Source of the DNA: an uncultured Clostridia bacterium
GTDB taxonomy: Bacteria; Bacillota; Clostridia; Lachnospirales; Anaerotignaceae
Reading direction: 5' to 3'
Assembly (NCBI GenBank): GCA_944380455.1
Contig: CALWHR010000053.1
Span: forward strand, 1 to 56,529
DNA: 56,529 nucleotides
How positions within the stretch are numbered: the first letter of the stretch is position 1; each line of letters opens with the position of its first letter. Position numbers and translations under genes: made by a program. Of this stretch, positions 43,791-53,071 are shown piece by piece. The notes below the pieces were generated by a model. It saw only the letters and a list, made by a program, of their open reading frames with translations, was not told the DNA's origin and did no database searches.

Positions 43791-44032
43791 TTATATTTGC
43801 GTCTTAATTTTAAGTCTAACTTTAACTTTGCCGTCTGCTGAAACCTCTATTTTTTCAATAATCTTTTTGAGCAGGTTATTGTCTATAGTGCCTGCATATA
43901 AATGCACCAGTTCATAACCTTGGGTTTTGGCATATTCGGTAAATACCTGTTTTTGTGTTTCAAGGCTTTACAGCTGTTCTTCTTTTTTGTTGAAACACGG
44001 CAATATGCCGCTACCCGAATTGTATTTGGCAT
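43791..44032 (-). pseudogene. Serine site-specific recombinase scar
   Basis: On the minus strand GAGGAG is followed by ATG (44032) and MPNTIRVAAYCRVSTKK, the N-terminus of a resolvase/invertase-type large serine recombinase including the catalytic Ser in RVST. One A missing from an A-run shifts the frame, after which EEQL-stop-SLETQKQVFTEY continues the homology. This joins directly to NNLLKKIIEKIEVSADGKVK, the usual extreme C-terminus, so over a kilobase of the gene has been deleted. It marks past integration of a mobile element near the accessory region. Confidence 0.82.
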
Positions 44033-44194
44033 ATTGCCGACTCCTCTTCATTATTCAAATAAAGTATGTATTGCAATATTGAATTTGCTAATGTTCTGGA
44101 AATAACTGTTTATCACAGCTTCTGTGTGCAATAAAAAACAAATATCTCGGAATATTTTAATACTGAGACGGATTTAATAAGCAAATGACTGTGA

Positions 44195-45238
44195 TTAATT
44201 ATTATTAACATTATTTGGAAGTATAACTGTAAATTTTGTTCCTATATTTTTTTCGCTTTCAACTTCTATTCGGCCACCTGAAACTTCAGCAGCTTTTTTT
44301 GCCAGTGCCAGTCCAAGTCCGTTTCCTGTGCTGCCGTGAGATTTATCACCGCAATAAAACTTTTCAAAAATGTGCTTTAATGTTTCTTCAGTCATTCCTA
44401 TGCCGTTATCAGAAATATCAACAATAATGCTGCTGTTCTTTTTATACATTTTTATTGATATTACGCCGCCGTTAGGGGTGAACTTTATTGCATTGCCTAA
44501 AATATTAATCCAAATGTAAGAAACAACATTCTTATTGCCGTAAAATGTTATGTTATCCAAATCGATATCTAAATTTAGGTTTTTTTCATTCCACAAATTT
44601 TCAAGCATAAGTATTATATTTCTTAACTGTTCATCTAAAGAATATTTAGTTTTATCCAGCAGTATTTCCTGATTTTCAAGTTTAGAAATCATAAGTATAT
44701 TTCCGGAAAGAGAAGAAAGCCTTTTTGAACTGGAAATTATCCTTTCTATATACGTGTCTTTTTCTTCTTCCGATATACTTTTGTCCTGCAAAAGAGTAGC
44801 GTAGCCCTCTATGGCGGATATAGGTGTTTTAAATTCATGGGAAACATTGGCAATAAAATCATTTCTGAATGTTTCTGTATTTTTTAATTCTTCAACCATT
44901 ATATTAAAGCTTTTTGTCATTTCGCAGAGCTCTTTGCCTATACCCATTTCTTCTATGTGTACGTCAAATTCGCCTTTTGCTATTTTTTTAGTTGCATCAT
45001 TAAGGTCGGAAATTGGTTTTAAAACCCTTTTTGCCACAATCCATGCCAAAACAGTTCCTACTACAAAGCTTATAATAGCAAGCTGCACAGAAAATAAAAC
45101 GAGGTTGGGTTCCATATTTATGCCGTTTTTCACAAGGAAAAATGTTAAAAACGGCATAACTGAACTGCTTATAAACTGTATAAAAAACGAAAGCAGAAAA
45201 AAGAGCATAGTAATTTTTAATCCGGAAAATTTTTTCAT
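44195..45238 (-). CDS. Sensor histidine kinase
   Basis: The 347-residue protein has two membrane helices (about 8-37 and 46-70) with almost no extracytoplasmic loop, suggesting membrane-internal or cell-envelope sensing. It then has a HAMP domain (about 70-122), HisKA with phospho-acceptor His 134 in NVSHEFKTPISAIEGYATLL, and a HATPase_c domain with DNGIGMTEETL and GNGLGLALAKK. Its start overlaps the response-regulator stop by four bases (ATGA). The pair lies divergent to an RND-type efflux operon, which it most likely controls. Confidence 0.94.
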   Translation of the reverse strand: MKKFSGLKITMLFFLLSFFIQFISSSVMPFLTFFLVKNGINMEPNLVLFSVQLAIISFVVGTVLAWIVAKRVLKPISDLNDATKKIAKGEFDVHIEEMGIGKELCEMTKSFNIMVEELKNTETFRNDFIANVSHEFKTPISAIEGYATLLQDKSISEEEKDTYIERIISSSKRLSSLSGNILMISKLENQEILLDKTKYSLDEQLRNIILMLENLWNEKNLNLDIDLDNITFYGNKNVVSYIWINILGNAIKFTPNGGVISIKMYKKNSSIIVDISDNGIGMTEETLKHIFEKFYCGDKSHGSTGNGLGLALAKKAAEVSGGRIEVESEKNIGTKFTVILPNNVNNN

Positions 45239-45909
45239 TTTTTTCTCACCGCTTTATATCCAAGGCCGCGTACGGTTACAATTTCAAAATCGTCACAATT
45301 TTTAAAACGCTCTCTAAGCCGGCCTATATGTACGTCAACAGTACGCATTTCACTTTGCGAATCCATACCCCAAATTTCATCCATAAGCTGCTGGCGTGTA
45401 AAAATATGATTGTTTGATGACAGAAGTTTAAACAGCAGTAAAAACTCCTTTTGAGGAAGTTCTTCTGCTGTGTTATTTATATAAACGGTAAATGAGTCAT
45501 ATTCAAGGACTGTATTTCCTACTTCTATTTTTCTTTCGCTGTTTATCTGGGCTCTTTTTAAAAGAGCCCGCACCCTTAAAACCATTTCATTTATATTAAT
45601 AGGCTTTATCATGTAATCATCTGTTCCGCTGTTAAAGCCTTTTTCTATGTCTTCAAACCTGTCTCTTGCTGTAATAATAAGCACAGGCTGTTTAAACTGT
45701 GCTTCTCTTATGGTTTTAATAAACGTATATCCGTCCATTTTAGGCATCATTATATCGGATATAATCAAATCAATATATTCTTTGTCAAGCAAATCCAATG
45801 CTTCTTCACCGTTTTTTGCCAGCATGCAAAAATATCCTCGTTTTTCAAGCACTGTGCAGAAAAGCCTTCCGAGTTCTTTGTCATCTTCTACTATAAGTAT
45901 ATTAAACAT
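45235..45909 (-). CDS. OmpR/PhoB-family response regulator
   Basis: The 224-residue protein has an N-terminal receiver domain with acidic pocket VEDD and phospho-acceptor Asp 52 in LIISDIMMPKMDG. The C-terminal winged helix includes LPQKEFLLLFKLLSSNNHIF and RTVDVHIGRLRERF, the OmpR pattern. AAAGGAGC precedes the ATG. It is the first gene of the two-gene operon, with coupled translation into the kinase. Tandem 11-bp-period GTTCATAT repeats in the divergent gap are good candidates for its binding site. Confidence 0.95.
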   Translation of the reverse strand: MFNILIVEDDKELGRLFCTVLEKRGYFCMLAKNGEEALDLLDKEYIDLIISDIMMPKMDGYTFIKTIREAQFKQPVLIITARDRFEDIEKGFNSGTDDYMIKPININEMVLRVRALLKRAQINSERKIEVGNTVLEYDSFTVYINNTAEELPQKEFLLLFKLLSSNNHIFTRQQLMDEIWGMDSQSEMRTVDVHIGRLRERFKNCDDFEIVTVRGLGYKAVRKK

Positions 45910-45993
45910 ATATTCAGCTCCTTTTAAAAAGCATTATATAACCTGTTTGTGAACTATGTTTAAACAATGTTAACAAATTATAAAAATTTCAAA

Positions 45994-46015
45994 AGTTCAT
46001 ATCCAGTTCATATTC
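45994..46015 (+). promoter_or_regulatory. Direct repeats, likely response-regulator operator
   Basis: AGTTCATATCC (45994-46004) is immediately followed by AGTTCATATTC (46005-46015): two 11-base units one helical turn apart, the arrangement bound by OmpR/PhoB-type dimers. They lie about 70 bases before the efflux operon start. A related TAGTTCACA occurs on the minus strand in front of the regulator gene, so autoregulation is possible. Confidence 0.72.
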
Positions 46016-46086
46016 AATTAAACTTCAGTTTAAAAAAGTTATATATCCTTATTACGGTTTTAATTATTAATGAAAGGAAGATGTTA

Positions 46087-47214
46087 ATGAAAGGGAAAAT
46101 AATTCCTGTTATTTTAGCCTGTGTTTTGATATCACAGACTGCATTTGCCCAAACTGAAGATTCTTCAGAAGAAAGCATAGCGAATTTATATCAAACTTAT
46201 ACACAAGTTTTTCCCGGTGATACAAGTGATAATGAGCTTTTAACCCTTGATGAAGCTTTGGAAAGAGCCGTTAAAAACAGCTCGTCATCAAAAACTCTCG
46301 CCAGCAGCCTTGATTTAATAGAAAAACAATGGGAGTTTTACGGTGAATCTTACAGCGGAAGCTACAGCTATTCTAATTTGGTAAATTTATTAAACAGCCA
46401 AAACAATTATAAAAGCACACGTATATCTAAAAAAGCTGCCGAAGAAGAAGTAAAATACTCTACTAAACAAACCTACGCATCGATAATTCTTGCAGAAAGA
46501 GAAATAGCCATACAGGAACAATCTTTAAAAACAGAAGAAAAACAGCTTGTGATAGACCGTAAGAAAAACAAGCTGGGACTTCTTTCTGATGAATCTCTTA
46601 AACAGTCGGAGCTTTCATATCAAAAATCCAAAGAAGAGCTTAATATAACCAAAGAAGAATTGGAGCTTTTATATAAATCTTTAAATGTACTTATAGGCGT
46701 AGATGAGAATACAAGATACAGCTTTGAAATGCCTGTTACATATGAAATACTTGAACTGCCAAATTCCATAGAATCATATATAGATACTAAAATTCCTCTT
46801 GCCGCCTCTGTGCAGATAAGCGAAATAGAGCTGAACAATGCACAGGAAAACTACAATATACGCGGACTTAATGAAGATAGTACTGAAGTTTATTCTTACG
46901 ACAGCCTTGTAAATAATTTAAACAGTGCCGACCTTTCTTTAAAAGACCAGAAAGACAGTGTAAGAGAGGAAATGCGTACATTATACAATACCATTAAATC
47001 AGAAGAAAGCACTATAAATTTAAATATGACAGAGCTTGAGGATATGAAGGAAAGCTATAATATCTCACTGCAAAAGTATAATGAAGGCACAATATCTGAA
47101 TTAGAGCTAATGCAGGCAGAGCGGGATATGGCTCAAATGGAGTACAGCATTTTAGAGAGCCTGTATAACCATATGCTTGATGTTGAAAAATTTACAAACA
47201 TGGATTTGTTTTAA
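46087..47214 (+). CDS. TolC-like (outer membrane efflux family) secreted protein
   Basis: The 375-residue protein has a signal peptide (MKGKIIPVILACVLISQTAFA, cleavage after AFA) and long amphipathic helices, the OEP/TolC fold: LTLDEALERAVKNSSSSKTL, IILAEREIAIQEQSLKTEEK and the C-terminal YNEGTISELELMQAERDMAQ. ATG 46087 is preferred (AGGAAG six bases upstream); ATG 46081 is in frame. TolC partners normally span an outer membrane, so its role in a presumed single-membrane organism is unclear; it may form a wall-spanning or adaptor-like element. It heads a three-gene efflux operon with HlyD- and RND-type proteins. Confidence 0.83.
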   Translation: MKGKIIPVILACVLISQTAFAQTEDSSEESIANLYQTYTQVFPGDTSDNELLTLDEALERAVKNSSSSKTLASSLDLIEKQWEFYGESYSGSYSYSNLVNLLNSQNNYKSTRISKKAAEEEVKYSTKQTYASIILAEREIAIQEQSLKTEEKQLVIDRKKNKLGLLSDESLKQSELSYQKSKEELNITKEELELLYKSLNVLIGVDENTRYSFEMPVTYEILELPNSIESYIDTKIPLAASVQISEIELNNAQENYNIRGLNEDSTEVYSYDSLVNNLNSADLSLKDQKDSVREEMRTLYNTIKSEESTINLNMTELEDMKESYNISLQKYNEGTISELELMQAERDMAQMEYSILESLYNHMLDVEKFTNMDLF

Positions 47215-47234
47215 ATAAATAAGGAGGCTTAATA

Positions 47235-48536
47235 ATGAAAAGAGGTATTTCGGTAATTCTATCTTCGATTCTTATTATATTATCTTTCGTCGGATGCGGC
47301 GGAAAAAACAGTGAAATGGCTTTAGGCGGAACATCAAATCAAACAGTTGCCATAACCGTAAATACTCAGGAAATAACACCCCTTACAATAGAGCAGTCTA
47401 CCAGTGTTTCGTCGAAAATTACGGCTGAAAACGAAGTTTCGGTTTATCCAAGCTCAGGTGGAACGGTTAAAGAAGTATATGTGTCGCTGGGAGATACAGT
47501 AAAGGCGGGAGACGTGCTTTTTGAAATAGACAGCACAGATGCCCAGCTTCAGCTTCAGCAGGCACAGGCTTCTCTTTCATCTGCCCAGGCAGGACTTGAG
47601 TCTGCTCAGGCAAACTATGAATCAACAGTAGGCGGTACTCTTGAAAATCAGCTTCAGCAGCTGCAATCTACAGTAGATTCTTATGAAATTCAATATAACG
47701 ATGCCTTAACATCTTTAGAACAGACGAAAGAGCTTTATGAGCTTGGCGGAGCTTCAAAACAGGAAGTTGATGATTTACAGTCAACCGTAGACCAGCTTAA
47801 ACTTCAGCTTGAATCTGCACAAAAACAACTGGAGCTTAATGAAAATCAGATTTTAGAAGAAACAAAGAAAAGCTCCGAGGCCAATGTTAAACAGTCGGAA
47901 GCCTCTGTGGCACAGTCACAGGTTTCGGTTGAAAGCGCACAGAAAACACTTAACGACACCAAAGTAAGAGCCGAAATTGACGGAGTAATAAGCAGTATTA
48001 ACATTACCAAAGGCTCAACAGCGTCAGCTCAAAGCGCAGCTATGACTATATCCAGCCTTGATAAAGTTAAAGTGTCGTTTAATGTGTCGGAAGATGTTAT
48101 AAACAGGATTTCGGCAGGGTCAAAAGCTTATGTTACAGTTTCTGCCGTTTCAGATACTCCTTATGAAACAACCCTTTCAGGCGTTTCCCCTTCTGCTGAC
48201 AGCCAGACAAAGCTGTATGCGGTAGAAGCATATATAGATAATTCAGATTATCAGCTTAAACCCGGTATGTTTGCCACAATAAAGCTTGTGCTCGATACAA
48301 AAGAGAATACTGTTTCTGTTACTTTAAATACGGTAATAGAAAAAAACGGCGAAAAATATGTTTTTGTTGTTGATGAAAATAATATTGCCCATAAAACCAT
48401 TGTAGAAACGGGTTTAAAGAATGATGAGTCAATAGAGATAACAAGCGGTGTAAACATGGGTGATTTAGTTGTTGTATCAGGCCAGGATTTTCTTTCTGAC
48501 GGAAGTACAGTTAACATTGCAGAAGAAACAGAATAA
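47235..48536 (+). CDS. HlyD/RND-type membrane fusion lipoprotein
   Basis: The 433-residue protein has a lipobox (ILSFVGC), so it is anchored outside the membrane. A biotinyl-lipoyl-like half-motif (YPSSGGTVKEVYVSLGDTVK, about residues 73-92) is followed by a long coiled coil rich in Gln/Ala/Ser (about 100-235). It is completed by the second lipoyl half (VRAEIDGVISSINITKGSTA) and a beta-barrel domain (about 275-350). This is the periplasmic adaptor architecture of RND pumps. It lies 20 bases after the TolC-like gene and 26 bases before the RND gene. AAGGAGG precedes the ATG. Confidence 0.93.
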   Translation: MKRGISVILSSILIILSFVGCGGKNSEMALGGTSNQTVAITVNTQEITPLTIEQSTSVSSKITAENEVSVYPSSGGTVKEVYVSLGDTVKAGDVLFEIDSTDAQLQLQQAQASLSSAQAGLESAQANYESTVGGTLENQLQQLQSTVDSYEIQYNDALTSLEQTKELYELGGASKQEVDDLQSTVDQLKLQLESAQKQLELNENQILEETKKSSEANVKQSEASVAQSQVSVESAQKTLNDTKVRAEIDGVISSINITKGSTASAQSAAMTISSLDKVKVSFNVSEDVINRISAGSKAYVTVSAVSDTPYETTLSGVSPSADSQTKLYAVEAYIDNSDYQLKPGMFATIKLVLDTKENTVSVTLNTVIEKNGEKYVFVVDENNIAHKTIVETGLKNDESIEITSGVNMGDLVVVSGQDFLSDGSTVNIAEETE

Positions 48537-48562
48537 ATTTCCGGCGGAAAGGTGTGACGAAA

Positions 48563-51500
48563 ATGGATATTATAAAAACTTTTATTAAAAGGCCAATGAT
48601 GACAATTATGATTATGCTTATAATAATTATTCTTGGCATTGTTTCTATTTCCAAAATGCAGATGTCTCTTACACCTGATGTTGAAATGCCTATGGTTATG
48701 ATTATGACTACATATGAAGATGCCGGACCGGAAGAGGTTGAAAGCATTGTTACGGAAAAAATAGAAAGCGCTGTTGCCAATGTTGAAAATATTGACTCCA
48801 TATCTTCCACATCTTCAGAGGGCAGTTCAACAGTAATGCTGGAATTTAATTATGGTACTGATATAGACCAGGCGGTAACGGACGTAAAGGATAAACTGAG
48901 CATGATTACAAATATGCTTCCTGATGAATGTGATTCACCTTCTGTAATGTCTATGAACTCCAATTCAATGCCGGTAGCGACAATTGTTGTTTCTTCGGAC
49001 AGCATGGGTGATTATGAGCTTAAAACATATACAGAAGACAATATTGTACCGCGTCTTGAAAGGCAGGAAGGAGTTGCCTCTGTTGATGTAATGGGCGGTG
49101 CCCAAAAAGAAATTCAGGTGGAAATTGACCCTGAAACCCTTGAAGGCTTAGGACTCAGTTTTACAGGTATTGGCGAAGTGCTTTCTGCTGAAAACAGCAA
49201 TCAGGCTGGCGGAAGTATTGAATATGGTGATAAGTCACTTACAATAAGCACTCAGCTTCAGATGACAAGCATAGAGGATGTTAAGAATACCCCTATAGAA
49301 ATTGCAGACGGTACTGTAATAAGGCTTGGTGATATAGCCGAAATAACCGAAAAAGAAGTAGAAAAAACATCTATAAGCCGCTATAACGGTGATGAATGTA
49401 TAATGATTTCGGTATCTAAAACAAGTGACGGAAATACAGTTTCAGTTGTAGATAATGTAAAAGAAGAGCTTGAAAGCTTAAAAAGGGACTATACTAATAT
49501 TAATTTAGACCTTGTTAATGAAAGCGCCAGCAGTATAGAAAACTCTATTGACAGTGTAATTTCAAATATTTTTACAGGTGCGTTTTTATCAATACTTGTA
49601 CTTTTTGTGTTTTTAAAGAACGTAGGTCTTTCAGGTGTTATAGCGGTTTCAATGCCGATTTCCATTATAGGCACATTTGTTCTTTTATATTTTTCAGGTA
49701 CAACACTTAACCTTATATCTCTTGGCGGTCTTTCGGTGGGTGTTGGTATGCTGGTTGATAACTCTGTTGTAGTTATCGAAAACATATACCGCTACAGAAC
49801 CAGCCTTGGATACGGAAAAATTAAAGGCACATACCGCGGAGCAAAGGAAGTTGTGCTTTCTATAGTTGGTTCAACACTTACAACAATAGTTGTTTTCCTG
49901 CCGTTTATATTTGTTTCGGGTATGCTTATTCAGATGATGAAGGATTTGGCATATGCTATTGTATTTTCTCTTACAATGTCGCTTTTTACAGCTGTTACAA
50001 TTGTGCCTATGCTGTCCGGTAACTATGTAAACAATATACATCGTAATTATGCACCTAAACAGCTTGATTTTATAAATAAACTGCTTAATTTATTTGATAT
50101 TTTCATAAAAAAACTTGATGCCGTTTACAGCAGATTTTTAAAATGGGCTGTATGGCATAAGAAAAGAACAATGATAGCCGTTTTAGCTATTTTTGCAGTT
50201 TCTTTGTGCCTTGTTCCTTCTATTGGTATGGAGCTTATGGCATCTTCTGATGAAGGCAGTTTTAGTGTTACAGTAAGTGCGCCAAAGGGAAGCAAGGTTG
50301 AGGTTGTAAATGAACTTTCTTTGCAGGCAGAAGAAATTATTGAGAAGATACCTGAACTTGAATCTATGAGAGTTGAGCTTTCCGGCTCTTCCGGTTCCAT
50401 GAGAGGTTCAAGCGAATCAAGTACAATAAACTGCGAGCTTGTAGATAAAAACGAAAGAACAAGAAGCACTGACGAAATAGTTGAAGAGGTAAGAAATCAG
50501 CTTAAAAATATTGCGGGTGCTGAAATATCTGTATCTGCTCAGTCCAGTATGGGCTCTATGATGGGCGGCGGTGTTACCGTTGAAATTTACGGTGATGATA
50601 TGGATACTTTGCAGGAAATAAGTGATGAGATAGAGCGTCAGCTCAGCAATATAGAAGGAACAAGAGAAGTTACCAGCTCCATTGAAAATTCCGATACCCA
50701 AATAGCAATTAAGCTGGATAAAGATAAAATAAGGCAGTTTGGCCTTACAGGCTCTTCGGTAGCAAACCAGATTAAAAATACAGTTTCCGGCTATACAGCA
50801 ACTACCCTTAAAAGTGACGGAACGGAAATGGACATAAATATTGTATTTCCGGAAGAAAGAGTTTCAAACCTTGTAAATATTGAGGATATGTCAATTACCA
50901 CAGGGTATGGATACTCAATACCCCTTTCGTCTGTGGCTGAAATTATAATGGACGATGTGCCGTCATCTATTTCAAGAGATAATCAGAGAAGATATGTAAC
51001 GGTTTCCTGTGACGTTTACAGCAGAGACAGCGGAAGTGTAGGCAATGATGTTCAGGCTGTACTTTCACAGCTTAATATGCCGGATGGTTATACTGTTACT
51101 CTTGGCGGAACTAACGAAATGATGAACGAGACCTTTTCATCTCTTGGATTGGTAATAGGTCTTGCAGTATTGCTGGTTTACATGGTTATGGCAGCGCAGT
51201 TTGAATCCCTGATAAATCCGTTTGTAATTATGTTTACAATACCGCTTGCTTTTACAGGTGCTATATTCCTTTTATTTATAGCCGATGAACCGTTAAGCAT
51301 GATGGCTCTTATAGGATGTCTTGTGCTTGTCGGTATAGTTGTTAATAACGGTATTGTTCTTATTGACTATATTAATATACTGAGAGACAGGGACAATATG
51401 GATATTACGCAAGCGGTGCTTACAGCATGCCCGACAAGACTAAGACCTATTTTAATGACTGCTCTTACAACAATACTTGGCCAGTTCCCTATGATTTTCT

Positions 51501-51697
51501 CCACCGGAGAAAACAGTGAAACTCTTAAAGGTATGGGACTTGTAATTGCCGGTGGTCTTGCGACTTCAACATTCCTTACGTTGGTTGTAGTTCCGCTTCT
51601 TTATATGTTCTTTGACAGAATAAATAATAAAGTAAGAAAGAAATTTAAAATAAAACGAAAGGCAAATCCTTTTGAAATAGAGAAAGAATGCTGCTGA
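48563..51697 (+). CDS. RND-family efflux transporter permease (HAE/AcrB-like)
   Basis: This 1044-residue proton-driven pump has the duplicated six-helix RND architecture. It begins MDIIKTFIKRPMMTIMIMLI. The proton-relay region is SVGVGMLVDNSVVVIENIYR near residues 390-409; its Asp is conserved. The second half has AAQFESLINPFVIMFTIPLA and GIVVNNGIVLIDYINILRDR. ATG 48563 is preferred to GTG 48554, which overlaps AGGTG. With the adaptor and TolC-like protein it forms a tripartite-style export operon controlled by the divergent two-component system. Substrates could be antimicrobials, bile acids, lipids or peptides; none is indicated. Confidence 0.94.
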   Translation: MDIIKTFIKRPMMTIMIMLIIIILGIVSISKMQMSLTPDVEMPMVMIMTTYEDAGPEEVESIVTEKIESAVANVENIDSISSTSSEGSSTVMLEFNYGTDIDQAVTDVKDKLSMITNMLPDECDSPSVMSMNSNSMPVATIVVSSDSMGDYELKTYTEDNIVPRLERQEGVASVDVMGGAQKEIQVEIDPETLEGLGLSFTGIGEVLSAENSNQAGGSIEYGDKSLTISTQLQMTSIEDVKNTPIEIADGTVIRLGDIAEITEKEVEKTSISRYNGDECIMISVSKTSDGNTVSVVDNVKEELESLKRDYTNINLDLVNESASSIENSIDSVISNIFTGAFLSILVLFVFLKNVGLSGVIAVSMPISIIGTFVLLYFSGTTLNLISLGGLSVGVGMLVDNSVVVIENIYRYRTSLGYGKIKGTYRGAKEVVLSIVGSTLTTIVVFLPFIFVSGMLIQMMKDLAYAIVFSLTMSLFTAVTIVPMLSGNYVNNIHRNYAPKQLDFINKLLNLFDIFIKKLDAVYSRFLKWAVWHKKRTMIAVLAIFAVSLCLVPSIGMELMASSDEGSFSVTVSAPKGSKVEVVNELSLQAEEIIEKIPELESMRVELSGSSGSMRGSSESSTINCELVDKNERTRSTDEIVEEVRNQLKNIAGAEISVSAQSSMGSMMGGGVTVEIYGDDMDTLQEISDEIERQLSNIEGTREVTSSIENSDTQIAIKLDKDKIRQFGLTGSSVANQIKNTVSGYTATTLKSDGTEMDINIVFPEERVSNLVNIEDMSITTGYGYSIPLSSVAEIIMDDVPSSISRDNQRRYVTVSCDVYSRDSGSVGNDVQAVLSQLNMPDGYTVTLGGTNEMMNETFSSLGLVIGLAVLLVYMVMAAQFESLINPFVIMFTIPLAFTGAIFLLFIADEPLSMMALIGCLVLVGIVVNNGIVLIDYINILRDRDNMDITQAVLTACPTRLRPILMTALTTILGQFPMIFSTGENSETLKGMGLVIAGGLATSTFLTLVVVPLLYMFFDRINNKVRKKFKIKRKANPFEIEKECC

Positions 51698-52026
51698 TTT
51701 TAAATATTATAAAGAGTGCAAAAGCTCTTCTTTATACGGCAATGGCCATTAAGGAGTATTAAAATGCTGTAAAAAAGCAGTCTGTTATATGGCTCTGAAA
51801 TATCATATATAAGATGATGTGAGAAGTTGATATTGCTGTTATGGAGGTTTTAGAATACAATATTACTTAATTAGATGAGAAGTATATTTATGGGATTTAT
51901 ATCTGAAATAAACTTAAATTCTTTCAAATAAGTTCGGTTATGTATTTCAGCAAAAAAATCTCAGTCTATACTGCTGTTAAGAATAGTATGATTATCAGTA
52001 AAAATAATTTATAAGGAGAGTTTAAT
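51698..52026. other. Gene-free stretch after the RND operon
   Basis: These 329 bases hold a weak hairpin right after the RND gene (AAGAG ... CTCTT with TTTAT after it, about 51710-51735), probably its terminator. No further gene or repeat was recognised. AAGGAGAG at the right end serves the GNAT gene. Confidence 0.5.
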
Positions 52027-52278
52027 ATGGATTTTATAAAAGAGCCAAACAGAATTTATGCGAAAGACGAAAATGGAAAATTGATTGCGGAAGTTACTTT
52101 CCCTGAATCAGAAGAAGGAATTTGTACTATTGACCATACTTTTGTGGATGAGTCGTTAAGAGGTCAAAATGTTGCCGGCAAACTGGTTGAAGCAGCAGCT
52201 GCACAGATAAAAGAGCAGGGTAAAGAAGTTAACGCTACCTGTACATACGCACAGGCATGGCTTAAAAGACGTGTTTAA
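52027..52278 (+). CDS. Small GNAT-fold N-acetyltransferase-like protein
   Basis: The 83-residue protein matches the minimal GNAT family (Acetyltransf_CG / YidJ-like): an N-terminal sheet FIKEPNRIYAKDENGKLIAE, then DHTFVDESLRGQNVAGKLVE, where RGQNVAGKL is the acetyl-CoA pyrophosphate loop, and the C-terminal strand VNATCTYAQAWLKR. AAGGAGAG precedes the ATG. The acceptor substrate is unknown. It stands between the efflux operon and a tRNA-binding-domain remnant. Confidence 0.85.
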   Translation: MDFIKEPNRIYAKDENGKLIAEVTFPESEEGICTIDHTFVDESLRGQNVAGKLVEAAAAQIKEQGKEVNATCTYAQAWLKRRV

Positions 52279-52292
52279 ATATTGAGGAGTAA

Positions 52293-52556
52293 GCTGATTT
52301 TGGTACACTCAGCAGGGGGGATTTTCATGTTGTTAAGATAAAGGAATGTGTTGCTGTAAAAAAGAGCAAAAAGCTTCTTCAGTTTACATTAGATGACGGA
52401 ACAGGCACAGACCGTATAATATTCAGCGTAATACATGAATACTACGGAATTCTGCTTTCTGCAATATATTACGTAAATGGTGAGGAAGGCTTAAAGTTTA
52501 TTATGCTTGATGACAAAATTCCGGATTTTTTATACAAGAATCCCATAAAAAATTAA
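52293..52556 (+). pseudogene. tRNA-binding-domain (MetRS beta/CsaA-like) remnant, copy 2
   Basis: An open frame without any ATG, GTG or TTG reads HVVKIKECVAVKKSKKLLQF, TLDDGTGTDRIIFSVIHEYY, then GILLSAIYYVNGEEGLKFIM and LDDKIPDFLYKNP. This is a small tRNA_bind-fold protein. Between HEYY and LLSA about 25-30 residues that intact relatives have (GKT-IAITNLPPRKMMGIES) are missing; exactly this part survives in copy 1 at 32771-32929. The start region is also lost. The absence of any start codon plus the internal deletion argue for a pseudogene. Confidence 0.75.
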
Positions 52557-52631
52557 TAGATTACAATATAAAACTGTTTCCGGTACATACGGAATAACAA
52601 AATAGAACGGTTAACATTTATAATAAAAAAT

Positions 52632-52672
52632 AAAATCCGCTTGTTTTAAAATCAAAACAAGCGGATTTTTTT
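52632..52672 (+). terminator. Terminator after remnant copy 2
   Basis: AAAATCCGCTTGTTTT pairs perfectly with AAAACAAGCGGATTTT around AAAATC and is followed by a T-tract. It resembles the terminator after remnant copy 1 (33012-33053). Confidence 0.92.
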
Positions 52673-53004
52673 GTTTAGAGTAATAAAATTACTTGCATAG
52701 TAAAAGTATAAACTAAAGGTTGGCTGTTTTTAGGAAATAAATATATTTTTAAATAATTTTAAATTATGTGATTATCAGTATGTTTTGAGGTTTATGAATT
52801 TAAATTGTACTTCTATAAAAATGAATTAAAAACAACTCATTGAATTAAAAATGGTTCTTATTAAAATAAAAATATTCTCTATTTATTTTTAAAATTATAA
52901 TTGAGAAGTATTTTTAAATAAATACTTAATTTTTTCTACAAAAATTAGATATTAGATTTATATAAAATATATAAATTTTCAATCAATTAAAGTTAATTTG
53001 CTAA

Positions 53005-53020
53005 TTGGCATAGATATTGC
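53005..53020 (+). promoter_or_regulatory. Sigma-54 (-24/-12) promoter of the BCCT operon
   Basis: TTGGCATAGATATTGC has the invariant GG and GC exactly ten bases apart (GG at 53007-53008, GC at 53019-53020), matching the RpoN consensus TGGCAC-N5-TTGC at nearly all key positions. It predicts transcription from about 53031 and control by an enhancer-binding protein not seen in this window. No competing -35/-10 promoter is obvious. Confidence 0.78.
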
Positions 53021-53071
53021 TCTTAAATAAATCAGATAGCTATCTAAATTAAATTTAATTATATGTGTATT

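Larger units (their letters stand above)
43570..44194. other. Gene-poor stretch with terminator and recombinase scar
   Basis: These 625 bases contain the lipoprotein terminator (43578-43607), a serine-recombinase remnant on the minus strand (43791-44032), and otherwise AT-rich sequence in which nothing else was recognised. It separates the accessory stretch from the two-component / efflux locus. Confidence 0.6.

Noticed and set aside
46087..48536. CRISPR-like or tandem repeats in the efflux genes
   Set aside because: The repeated CAG/CTT-rich pattern in the adaptor gene encodes a Gln/Ala/Ser coiled coil and is coding periodicity. No CRISPR array was found anywhere in the window.
46087..51697. 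Proof that the organism has an outer membrane
   Set aside because: TolC-fold proteins also occur in some single-membrane Firmicutes; origin gene order, BofA and DUF4446 point to ordinary Clostridia, and no outer-membrane assembly gene is in view.
52293..52556. An intact tRNA-binding protein gene
   Set aside because: No ATG, GTG or TTG start exists in frame, and 25-30 residues between HEYY and LLSA that relatives possess are missing.
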